A stretch of 64,000 nucleotides of DNA from Paenibacillus kyungheensis (GTDB lineage: Bacteria; Bacillota; Bacilli; Paenibacillales; Paenibacillaceae). The stretch covers positions 2,890,001 through 2,954,000 of the forward strand of contig NZ_CP117416.1 in NCBI RefSeq assembly GCF_028606985.1. Reading direction: 5' to 3'. Below the pieces are notes generated by a model. It searched no databases. It saw nothing but the letters and a program-made list of their open reading frames with translations, and was not told where the DNA came from. The position numbers were made by a program, and so were the translations under genes. Positions 8,552 through 16,277 of the stretch are shown one piece after another (positions within the stretch are counted from its first letter, which is position 1; each line of letters starts with the position of its first letter).

Positions 8552-8769
8552 TAAAAAAATTCTCCCTTCGATGCCTATAGAGTAAATCAATTTGGAATTC
8601 AAATTTGAAACTCGGCAAATATTAATATTTTGTAACTATTGACCACTTTAAGGCATAAGGATGTATCTTGTCAAACTTTATAACAAACTTTTTTGCTTGT
8701 TTTTCGCTAAAAATGTGTATATTTCGTGATTTTCGCCAGTTTTTAAGGTGACAGTCTTACAATAAAAAA
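8552..8769 (-). other. intergenic region upstream of the NlpC/P60 gene
   Basis: AT-rich, with a possible minus-strand -35 (TTGACA, about 8671-8676) but no convincing -10. I looked for a c-di-AMP (ydaO) riboswitch, common before such genes, and saw no matching core. Confidence 0.4.
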
Positions 8770-8796
8770 GATGACAATAGTAAATTTATTGTCATC
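8764..8796 (-). terminator. second terminator downstream of cadA
   Basis: A 10-bp perfect stem (8770-8779 and 8787-8796) with a TTTTTT tail on the minus strand. It follows the first cadA terminator and insulates the NlpC/P60 promoter region. Confidence 0.75.
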
Positions 8797-8821
8797 AATT
8801 ATTTTACAAAAAACTGTTTCA

Positions 8822-8853
8822 AAACCAAAAAGCCTTCATCTAACTTCGAAGGC
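8822..8853 (-). terminator. terminator of the cadC-cadA operon
   Basis: AGCCTTC (8830-8836) pairs with GAAGGCT (8847-8853); the minus-strand tail is TTTTTGGTTTTG. It begins just past the cadA stop. Confidence 0.8.
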
Positions 8854-8864
8854 TCCTGTTCTTT

Positions 8865-11093
8865 TTACTTACTTTTGAGTACTCTTAAACTGTTTAAAAT
8901 CACTAATAATGCTGCCCCTGTATCACTTAATACAGCTACCCATAATGTAAGCCAACCGGGAAAAATAAATAATAAAGCGATACATTTGATCGTTATCGAA
9001 AACCAAATATTTTGTTTGATAATACGTAACGTCTGACGACTTAGATTAATTGCATAAGGTAATTTTTCTAAATGATCTGCCATCAGTACGATATCCGCCG
9101 TCTCAATCGCTGTATCTGCTCCTGCTCCGCCCATCGCTATACCGATATCGGCTGTTGCGAGTGCAGGCGCATCATTGATTCCATCGCCTACCATCGCTAC
9201 TTTTTTACCTGTCTGTTGCCAGCTTTTGATATAGTTCATTTTATCGGCGGGTAGCAAATGAGCAAAATATTGATCTACTCCTGTTGCATTAGCCACTTGA
9301 TGAGCAATACGTTCATGATCTCCTGTTAACATTACCGTTGATTCGATTCCTGCTGATTTTAATTGTTGCAATGTCTCTGACGCTGTAGAGCGAACTTGAT
9401 CAGCAACAGTAATAATACCTAGAATACGTTCGATAGAACCGACAACCATAATAGATACACCTTTATCATGAAGCTGTTGCATTTGCTCTGTAATATACTG
9501 TACTGGCGCGCCTATCTCTTCTAACCATCCGTAATGTCCTACATAATACGTCTGATGATCTATACAAGCTTGTACACCTTTTCCTGCTATAGTCTGTACA
9601 GAAGTTACAGGTAATTGCGGAATATGATGTTGTTCTGCATACGATGTAATCGCTAGAGCAATAGGATGAGACGATTGCTGTTCGATCGAACTGGCAATAC
9701 TCCATAACTCCGCTTCTGTAACGGCTACAGGATACGTGTTCACTACATGAGGTCTGCCTTCTGTTAATGTGCCTGTTTTGTCCAGGGCTATCATCTGCAA
9801 ACCTGCTATCGCTTCCAACGCAGAGCCACCTTTAATTAACACTCCCTGCTTGGCTGCAACTCCTATCGCTGATACAATCGCAACCGGGGTTGAGATTACT
9901 AATGCACAAGGACATGCAATCACTAACAATTCCAATCCGCGATAAAACCATTCTGACCAACTGGCATTCCATACTAAAGGTGGCACAACAGACACAATAA
10001 TCGCTAATCCAAAAACGATCGGTGTATATCTATTGGCAAATCGATCTACCAGTGCTTGTAGTGGAGATTTGTTAGCTTGTGCTTCTTCAACCATATGAAT
10101 CATACGCGCTACTACAGTATCTTTGACCGTAGTGGTCACCTGAATCGTTAACAATCCTTCTTCATTTAATGTACCTGCATATACAATATCTCCATTTTGC
10201 TTGATTACCGGCTGTGATTCTCCTGTAATCGGTGCTTGATTTACATGCGACTCTCCTGTAGTAACAATTCCGTCTAAAGGAATTTTGTCGCCTGCTTTGA
10301 CGATAATGGTCTCACCGATCGCTATATCGTCTACAGAACGTTGGATCATCTTCTCCCCTTGCATGATCCATACAGACGCAGGAACCAGATTTAGTAATCC
10401 TTTGACAGAATGACGGGTACGCTCCAATGACATCTGCTGCAACGTGTTTCCTAGTGCAAACAAAAAGACCACTGTTGCCCCTTCGCCCCACTGTCCAATA
10501 CATACAGCACCTATCGCGGCTACAGACATTAATACGTTCATATCAAGTGATCCACTTTTGATTGCAAAAAAAGCACTTTTAACCGGTTTGTATCCACCGA
10601 TCACAAGAACAGCACCATATAATATCGTTGCAATCATCGGTAAAACCGATAACCATGTACAGATAAAAGCAATAATTAGCAATCCTCCAGATAATAATGT
10701 AGGTAGCCAACTTTGCCAAAATGTAGGCTGATTCGATATCTGATCTTCTGCTGTAGGAGCTATACCAAAGCCTACTCGCTTCACTTCACGCATAATTCGA
10801 TCAGGTTCAGTAGTCGCTGCAATATTCATTTTGCCTGTAGAGAAATGAACTTGAACCGATTGCACGCCTTTTAATTTTTTAAGACTTTTCTCAATCGTCA
10901 TTGCACAAGAAGGACAATCCATACCTTGAATAGCATATTCAGTAGACGGTATTCCATTTACCGCTAGAAAAGAAGGAGGAGATGCACTGAGAGATACAGT
11001 ATCATTAGTACGCTCTTGATCTGTAGCACTGATCTTGCTTGAACACGTAGAAGCTGTAGAACAACATGACTTGGTTTCTTCTTTATGCTCCAT
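8865..11093 (-). CDS. cadA: cadmium/zinc/lead-translocating P1B-type ATPase CadA
   Basis: This 742-residue efflux ATPase exports divalent soft metals. In order: a Cys-rich N-terminus (CC at 10-11, C17), one HMA domain with GMDCPSC (Cys60, Cys63), paired membrane helices, the actuator TGES loop, the ion-binding CPC motif in VIACPCALVIS, the phosphorylation site DKTGTLTEG, and the hinge GDGINDAPAL. CPC with this helix pattern marks the Cd/Zn/Pb (P1B-2) class rather than copper. Its start overlaps the end of the upstream ArsR-type regulator by 11 bp, so translation is coupled. Transcription should be induced by metal through the operators at 11496-11538. Confidence 0.95.
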   Translation of the reverse strand: MEHKEETKSCCSTASTCSSKISATDQERTNDTVSLSASPPSFLAVNGIPSTEYAIQGMDCPSCAMTIEKSLKKLKGVQSVQVHFSTGKMNIAATTEPDRIMREVKRVGFGIAPTAEDQISNQPTFWQSWLPTLLSGGLLIIAFICTWLSVLPMIATILYGAVLVIGGYKPVKSAFFAIKSGSLDMNVLMSVAAIGAVCIGQWGEGATVVFLFALGNTLQQMSLERTRHSVKGLLNLVPASVWIMQGEKMIQRSVDDIAIGETIIVKAGDKIPLDGIVTTGESHVNQAPITGESQPVIKQNGDIVYAGTLNEEGLLTIQVTTTVKDTVVARMIHMVEEAQANKSPLQALVDRFANRYTPIVFGLAIIVSVVPPLVWNASWSEWFYRGLELLVIACPCALVISTPVAIVSAIGVAAKQGVLIKGGSALEAIAGLQMIALDKTGTLTEGRPHVVNTYPVAVTEAELWSIASSIEQQSSHPIALAITSYAEQHHIPQLPVTSVQTIAGKGVQACIDHQTYYVGHYGWLEEIGAPVQYITEQMQQLHDKGVSIMVVGSIERILGIITVADQVRSTASETLQQLKSAGIESTVMLTGDHERIAHQVANATGVDQYFAHLLPADKMNYIKSWQQTGKKVAMVGDGINDAPALATADIGIAMGGAGADTAIETADIVLMADHLEKLPYAINLSRQTLRIIKQNIWFSITIKCIALLFIFPGWLTLWVAVLSDTGAALLVILNSLRVLKSK

Positions 11094-11472
11094 GCTCTAC
11101 ACCGCCCTGTGTAGGAAGCAATGTTTCATTTTGTTCACAGCAAGCTACTTTAGATTCAACTTCTTCTAAGGCTTCGTCGAACATAGTCAATAATAATTTG
11201 ATTTTTTGATTTGCTAGCTGATAATAGACGTATTTTCCTTCTTGTCGCCCTGTAATAATGCCGCATCCTTTAAGGCAAGATAAATGTTGAGAAATATTCG
11301 ATTGATTTCCCTTAATAGCATTTACAATTTGGCTTACTGTTTTTTCTTCTTCCAATAAGCAATCTAGTATTTGCAGACGTGTTTTATCTGAAAATCCACG
11401 TATAAATTTGGTGCGAGTATCTAGCGATGTTTTGGTTTCGATACAATTGTTATTTTCCATTTTAGTTTCCAT
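11083..11472 (-). CDS. ArsR-family metal sensor with CmtR-type cysteines
   Basis: This 129-residue ArsR/SmtB repressor heads the cadA operon. The winged helix includes QSNISQHLSCLKGCGII and a wing around EGKYVYYQL. Three metal-ligand cysteines are visible: Cys66 and Cys70 in the recognition helix and Cys111 in the C-terminal tail (ACCEQ). They fall at exactly the spacing of Cys57, Cys61 and Cys102 of Mycobacterium CmtR, a Cd(II)/Pb(II) sensor, rather than the N-terminal CXC site of staphylococcal CadC. The ATG at 11472 has AAAGGA nine bases upstream. It probably represses its own operon at the tandem dyads just upstream. Confidence 0.9.
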   Translation of the reverse strand: METKMENNNCIETKTSLDTRTKFIRGFSDKTRLQILDCLLEEEKTVSQIVNAIKGNQSNISQHLSCLKGCGIITGRQEGKYVYYQLANQKIKLLLTMFDEALEEVESKVACCEQNETLLPTQGGVEHGA

Positions 11473-11495
11473 TATTGTACATCCTTTCGTTATCA

Positions 11496-11538
11496 TATTA
11501 GTATACACTGATACGTTATATATTAGTATAGACTAATA
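11496..11538 (-). promoter_or_regulatory. tandem ArsR-type operators of the cad operon
   Basis: Two dyads lie 25 bp apart upstream of the CmtR-like gene: TATTAGT-N4-ACTGATA (11496-11513) and TATTAGT-N4-ACTAATA (11521-11538, perfect arms). They are the expected binding sites of the adjacent repressor and probably overlap the promoter. Confidence 0.75.
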
Positions 11539-11713
11539 CGTTTGATAATAGAAGGTTATTTTTTTGTGATGCGCTCTATTTTTCACCTTTCTTCTTACTC
11601 TGCAATTGATTATAAATATTATGCTATTCGTAATCTCAACGATCTTTGGTATACTAGATGTACGAAAAAGATTCTATACAACTTTATTACTTCGTGTTAG
11701 GAAGGTGAGCATA

Positions 11714-12082
11714 TTGGAGTCGGATGCTATTATAGACGAGTGTAACCATAGCAGTGAAGCTTCACAACAGATGCTTGCACAAATAAAAGATGAGCTTATT
11801 GACGGTACAACTGCTGTCGATATGGCTGAATTGTTCAAAGCATTAGGAGATCCAACACGCATTAGATTAATCTATGCTCTGTCGCAAAAAGAGTTATGTG
11901 TTCATGATCTGTGCAGTGTATTAGATATGACTCAGTCTGCTATTTCGCATCAATTGCGTTATTTACGTAATATGCGTATTGTGAAGCGACGCAAAGTCGG
12001 TAAAACGGTTTTTTATTCGTTAGATGATTATCATGTAGAAGAAATTTTTCTACAGACCCATGAACATTTAACCCATAAATAA
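11714..12082 (+). CDS. ArsR/SmtB-family zinc sensor, CzrA-like
   Basis: This 122-residue ArsR/SmtB repressor starts at a TTG (11714) with AAGGTG six bases upstream; the longer frame has no ribosome binding site. The alpha-5 metal site is complete: Asp105, His107, His118 and His121, matching the D-X-H...H-X2-H spacing of CzrA/SmtB zinc sensors. The alpha-3 helix carries ELCVHDLC, with two Cys that might add an alpha-3N site as in CadC/ZiaR. The recognition helix is QSAISHQLRYLRN. It converges on czcD; an ArsR-like operator in the czcD promoter suggests czcD is its target. Confidence 0.9.
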   Translation: MESDAIIDECNHSSEASQQMLAQIKDELIDGTTAVDMAELFKALGDPTRIRLIYALSQKELCVHDLCSVLDMTQSAISHQLRYLRNMRIVKRRKVGKTVFYSLDDYHVEEIFLQTHEHLTHK

Positions 12083-12175
12083 AAGCAATTTGATGTATAC
12101 ACAAGCTAATGTAAGCGACTGAAATAGAAGTGTTGATATTTCGACTTACTTTATAGCTTCCGATTATCACTATAC

Positions 12176-12214
12176 AAAAAGGGATCTACACCATGACAGT
12201 GTAGATCCCTTTTT
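12176..12214. terminator. bidirectional terminator between the zinc sensor and czcD
   Basis: An 11-bp perfect GC-containing stem (12181-12191 and 12199-12209) flanked by AAAAA and TTTTT serves both convergent genes. Confidence 0.92.
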
Positions 12215-12226
12215 GATGTTCATCGG

Positions 12227-13237
12227 CTATTGATGCGCAATATTACACTGAATACCCGGTGTATCCATCTGGATAGTAATATGCTTAATTTCATAATCTT
12301 CTTTAATTAATTTCTGTGCTTGCTGCATAACGACACTATGATAAGCCTGATCTTCAGTAACGATATGACAGCTTAACAGTATAATATCCGAAGATAACGC
12401 CCATACATGCAGATCATGTACTTCTACAACATGGTCTATACGAAGCAAAGACTGTTCTAACTCATCGGTGTTGATAGTAACAGGTGTACCTTCCATTAGA
12501 ATATGGATCGAATCGCGGGTCACACGATATGCACTAAGCACTACCAATACTGCTACAATTACACTTGCAATCGGATCGGCTAGATTCCAACCAAAGAACA
12601 TAATTAACAAAGCGGCAACAATCGCCCCGACTGAACCCAGTAGATCTCCTAACACATGTAGAAAAGCACTACGTATATTCAAGTTTTCCGAAGTATCGCC
12701 TTTCATTAATATAAATGCCGCTGCGATATTAACCAGCAATCCAATAACAGCAATCGTTAACATTCCCCCACTCATAACCCCTGGAGGATTCGCAAAGCGT
12801 TGAAAAGCTTCCCAGAAAATATAAATAGAAATCACTGACAAAGCTAGACCGTTAATAAAAGCAGCTAAGACTTCGAATCGTTTGTAACCGAACGTTTTGG
12901 ATTTACTGGCTTGTTTCTGACCCCATGTCATCGCTAGATAACTCAGTCCAAGAGCTGCTGCATCACTAAGCATATGCCCTGCATCCGATAACAAAGCAAG
13001 ACTGTTGGTCATAAGTCCACCGATAACTTCGACGATCATATAACTTGCAATCAGAAAGAACGATAATTTCAACGCATTTTTGTTAGCACCATGTCCATGC
13101 GAGTGTGAATGTCCGTGTCCATGGGAATGCCCATGACTGTGCGAATGACTATGCTTTTTCCCTTTAGAATGTTGATGATCTTCATGATCGTGGTCGCATG
13201 CAGTATGTTCTTCATGGGTATGACTTTTACTACTCAT
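12227..13237 (-). CDS. czcD: CDF-family divalent cation exporter CzcD
   Basis: This 336-residue cation diffusion facilitator exports Zn/Co/Cd by proton antiport. Residues 1-50 form a His-rich cytosolic arm (repeated HSHSHGH). Six membrane helices follow, with the transport-site pairs LSDAGHMLSD (helix 2) and HVLGDLLGS (helix 5), each HXXXD. A C-terminal cytosolic domain (about 250-336) ends in a ferredoxin-like fold typical of CDF dimers. The ATG has AGAGGTG upstream. It converges with the CzrA-like gene, and an ArsR-type dyad lies about 50 bp upstream of its start. Confidence 0.95.
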   Translation of the reverse strand: MSSKSHTHEEHTACDHDHEDHQHSKGKKHSHSHSHGHSHGHGHSHSHGHGANKNALKLSFFLIASYMIVEVIGGLMTNSLALLSDAGHMLSDAAALGLSYLAMTWGQKQASKSKTFGYKRFEVLAAFINGLALSVISIYIFWEAFQRFANPPGVMSGGMLTIAVIGLLVNIAAAFILMKGDTSENLNIRSAFLHVLGDLLGSVGAIVAALLIMFFGWNLADPIASVIVAVLVVLSAYRVTRDSIHILMEGTPVTINTDELEQSLLRIDHVVEVHDLHVWALSSDIILLSCHIVTEDQAYHSVVMQQAQKLIKEDYEIKHITIQMDTPGIQCNIAHQ

Positions 13238-13288
13238 TGACCTGCACCTCTATTCTTTATTAATAGATATTATATTGATTAAAATAAC

Positions 13289-13308
13289 ATATGAGCACTT
13301 ATTCATAT
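13289..13308 (-). promoter_or_regulatory. ArsR/CzrA-type operator upstream of czcD
   Basis: ATATGA-N8-TCATAT, 52 bp before the czcD start, resembles the TGA...TCA dyads bound by SmtB/CzrA repressors. The nearby CzrA-like protein is the obvious candidate ligand. Confidence 0.6.
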
Positions 13309-13379
13309 ATTATAGTTTACCTACATCTAATCTGCAAGTTCTGCAAAGTGAATAGGATAACATTTCACTAAATCATCAA

Positions 13380-14252
13380 TTAATGTTCACTATGGGTTAG
13401 CAGATTGATAAATGCAGATAACGTTATAGAAGGCGGATTCTGCTTCGAAACCACAAATTGAATACGCGCTTGTTGCAACGGTATTGGTAACGTATGACTA
13501 TGAAGTTGAGCATAAGAACGAACGATCCGCTCCGGCAATAAAGATATACCTAGTCCGTCAGTGACTCCACGAATAATAGCTTCTACTGTATCTACTTCTA
13601 TTACACGAGGTAGTTGTTGAAGGGAATGACTTTTACTCTTAGTGTGATACCACTCTTCTAAACATTTTCGATACGGACAATCAGGAAATGTATTAACGAT
13701 TAACCGTTGTTGGAGTAATTCTGATTCGGTATGAATATGACCAGCAGATACAATAACTAATTGTTCATTGTATTCAAAGACCGATTGAATATCTTGATGA
13801 TGGTATTGACTGCTAATAAAAGCTCCATCCAACTTATGATTAACAACTTGATTCATTAGTTCAATCTGTCCATGCGTTTGAATAGATACGTCTACATCCC
13901 TATTTTCTTTATAATAAGCAAGTAACCACTGCGGTAATCTGGAAGCCGCTACAGTCGGTGTCGCTCCTAATTGTAATTGATATGACGGCAGCTTTACTTT
14001 CAAAACGCGAGTAGCTTCATCTAATAAATCTACAATCTGATCTGCATAGCTCCACAATTGTTGCCCTGCTTCTGTAATCGTTATGCCTTTATTACTACGA
14101 TCGAATAGAGATTGACCCAGTTCTTTTTCCAACTTCTGAATACGTAATGTAACATTCGACTGTACATATCCCATTTTCAGTGCCGCTTTGGAAATAGATT
14201 GCTCTTGAGCTACAATCCGAAAAATACGCAAATCACTACTTTCCAAACCCAT
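13380..14252 (-). CDS. LysR-family transcriptional regulator
   Basis: This 290-residue LysR regulator has its helix-turn-helix at about residues 1-60 (SSDLRIFRIVAQEQSISKAALKMG, with the recognition part SNVTLRIQKLEKELG) and an effector domain starting near LQLGATPTVAASRLP. The ATG at 14252 is used; a GTG six bases further upstream is also possible because AAAGGTGG overlaps it. It is divergent from an SDR oxidoreductase with about 165 bp between, and likely controls it. The inducer is unknown. Confidence 0.88.
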   Translation of the reverse strand: MGLESSDLRIFRIVAQEQSISKAALKMGYVQSNVTLRIQKLEKELGQSLFDRSNKGITITEAGQQLWSYADQIVDLLDEATRVLKVKLPSYQLQLGATPTVAASRLPQWLLAYYKENRDVDVSIQTHGQIELMNQVVNHKLDGAFISSQYHHQDIQSVFEYNEQLVIVSAGHIHTESELLQQRLIVNTFPDCPYRKCLEEWYHTKSKSHSLQQLPRVIEVDTVEAIIRGVTDGLGISLLPERIVRSYAQLHSHTLPIPLQQARIQFVVSKQNPPSITLSAFINLLTHSEH

Positions 14253-14416
14253 TGCCACCTTTCTTTACTATTTCTCTTATATGTATAACACAGTTCATTT
14301 GGATATCATTATTTTTAATACCCAATATCATTTCTAACTATTATACAGACCTTTTATCTTCTTTTACACTATACAAAGAAATAACAAACGAGTATAAAGC
14401 TGAAGGAGCGCTAAAC

Positions 14417-15157
14417 ATGGACTGGATTGACAAAGTCGTCATCGTCACAGGCGGAGGCACAGGAATAGGACAAGCAACGTGCTTACAACTTGCTGAAAAA
14501 GGAGCAAAAGTAGTTATCAATTACTCCCGTTCACAGCTACAAGCAGAAGAAACCGCTCTACAGATTACACAAAATGGTGGACAAGCTATCACGATTCAAG
14601 CCGATGTATCTAGGCAACATCAAGTACAAGATATGATTACAGAAGTCATCCATACGTATGGTAGAATCGATGGCTTGGTGAATAACGCCAGTATAACCAG
14701 ACAACTGCCTTTTGCTGATTTGGAACAGATCACTGATGATATCTGGGATGAGCTATACAATATTAATGTCAAAGGAATGTTTTATTGTGCTCAAGCGGTA
14801 GCCCCATGGATGAAAAAGGCACATCAAGGATCTATTATCAATCTAGGTAGTATTGCAGGCAGTACAGGCTACGGTTCTTCGCTTCCTTATGCTGTCTCCA
14901 AAGGTGCTGTTCATACGTTAACCAAATCGTTAGCAAGAGCACTTTCTCCACATATACGCGTTAATTGCATTATTCCGGGTGCAGTAGATACACGGTGGTG
15001 GACTGGAAATGAAGACAAAATGAAACGTTTGACAACACAGTTATTGTTAGAACGAATATCAACGCCTGCTGATATCGCTTCATTAATCTGTGCTATTTTA
15101 CAACAAGAATCAATGACCGGTCAGCTAGTGACTGTCGATAACGGGCAAACGTTATAA
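14417..15157 (+). CDS. short-chain dehydrogenase/reductase
   Basis: This 246-residue classical SDR oxidoreductase binds NAD(P) through TGGGTGIG (residues 11-18). It has the VNNAS structural motif near 88-92, catalytic Ser145 region (LGSIAGS), Tyr158 and Lys162 (YAVSK). The GGXP-like C-terminal turn is replaced by IIPGAVDT. The ATG at 14417 is preceded by GAAGGAG, whereas the longer frame starting at 14252 overlaps the promoter region and has no binding site. Substrate unknown; FabG-like by size. It is divergent from the LysR gene, its probable regulator. Confidence 0.9.
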   Translation: MDWIDKVVIVTGGGTGIGQATCLQLAEKGAKVVINYSRSQLQAEETALQITQNGGQAITIQADVSRQHQVQDMITEVIHTYGRIDGLVNNASITRQLPFADLEQITDDIWDELYNINVKGMFYCAQAVAPWMKKAHQGSIINLGSIAGSTGYGSSLPYAVSKGAVHTLTKSLARALSPHIRVNCIIPGAVDTRWWTGNEDKMKRLTTQLLLERISTPADIASLICAILQQESMTGQLVTVDNGQTL

Positions 15158-15206
15158 GTTGTCTATATAAAAGATTTCTGTTTATTTAAGTATGATTTGC
15201 AAAACG

Positions 15207-16073
15207 TTATCTAAAAAATTGTATCAATCGATTGCCTACTTCTGCTGGCTTATCATGCTGTATCCAGTGTGTTGCATCGTCATAATGATGAATTTCTGTA
15301 TTTGGTACCCATTCTGGTAGTGGGTCAGCAAGGTCTTTAGATAAATGTGGATCAAGATCGCCAAATAAAATAAGTACAGGTTGCTCAATTTTGTGCATCT
15401 GTGCTTTTTTGGTTTCTGTTGAACGGCGGAACATGGCCCGGTAATAATTAATAGCCGCACTAAGTGTTTCTTTTTGCTCAAAAGCTTTGAGATACACTTG
15501 CACTTCTTGATCGGAAAAAGGCTCTTTCGGTTCTTTTTTGAAAATAGTTCGTAACATATGATTGTTATCTCGTGCTAGAGTTTTCTCAGGCAACTTGGGA
15601 ATTTGGAAAAAGAACATATACCAGCTTCTACGCAGTTGCGGCAATGTACGCAATCCTGTCTGCAAACGCTCGGGATGAAGCATATTGAGTATCGCCAAAC
15701 GGCGCACCCGATGCGGATACATCATTGTAAAATACCACGAGATATTACCACCCCAATCATGCCCTGTCAGAAACACTTGCTCTTCGCCTAAATGCTCAAT
15801 TAATCCATTAACATCTGCACATAATGTATCAATACTATAATGATCGACACCTTCTGGCTTGGAAGAAAGATTGTATCCACGCAGATCAGGAGCTACCACC
15901 CGATACCCCGCTTCTATTAACATTGGAATCTGTTCTTTCCATGTATACCAGAAATCCGGGAATCCGTGCAATAACATAACCGTAGGACCTTCTCCACCGA
16001 TCACATAATGCAATTTCACTCCATTTACTTCAGCAAATCGATGTTCGATAACATTTTCTACTTGATGAGTCAT
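15207..16073 (-). CDS. alpha/beta hydrolase, epoxide hydrolase-like
   Basis: The 288-residue protein has an alpha/beta hydrolase fold. The oxyanion motif HGFP is at residues 36-39. The nucleophile is Asp106 in GHDWGG, the hallmark of epoxide hydrolases and haloalkane dehalogenases. A charge-relay Asp239 or Asp241 lies in FGDLDPHLS, and His269 in DATHW. The HGFP plus HDWGG combination and the cap domain (about 135-215) point to an epoxide hydrolase-type enzyme. The physiological substrate is not evident. It is preceded by GGAGGCAAATT and appears monocistronic. Confidence 0.88.
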   Translation of the reverse strand: MTHQVENVIEHRFAEVNGVKLHYVIGGEGPTVMLLHGFPDFWYTWKEQIPMLIEAGYRVVAPDLRGYNLSSKPEGVDHYSIDTLCADVNGLIEHLGEEQVFLTGHDWGGNISWYFTMMYPHRVRRLAILNMLHPERLQTGLRTLPQLRRSWYMFFFQIPKLPEKTLARDNNHMLRTIFKKEPKEPFSDQEVQVYLKAFEQKETLSAAINYYRAMFRRSTETKKAQMHKIEQPVLILFGDLDPHLSKDLADPLPEWVPNTEIHHYDDATHWIQHDKPAEVGNRLIQFFR

Positions 16074-16186
16074 ATCTAATTTGCCTCCTTAGCGGTATAT
16101 ATTACTGTGATGTTTGCTAATATATCTTTTTCAACATATCTCTTTAAGCATTACCCAATAATGAGACACATTCTACAATACATAAC

Positions 16187-16227
16187 AAAAAGACTGTTTA
16201 CCGAATAGATCAGTAGACAGCCTTTTT
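16187..16227 (-). terminator. terminator of the cydABCD operon
   Basis: A long imperfect stem (16187-16201 and 16213-16227, with G-U pairs) has A/T flanks on both sides; the minus-strand T run follows cydC. Confidence 0.75.
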
Positions 16228-16277
16228 GCTTTTTATTATGCTGCATCATCATTTAAAAACGTTATATCTTACTTATA

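Noticed and set aside
8552-8769. Possible ydaO/c-di-AMP riboswitch before the NlpC/P60 gene
   Set aside because: Such genes often have one, but the conserved core is not present in this spacer.
9072-10731. Several short frames inside cadA
   Set aside because: Shadow frames of a gene with complete P-type ATPase motifs.
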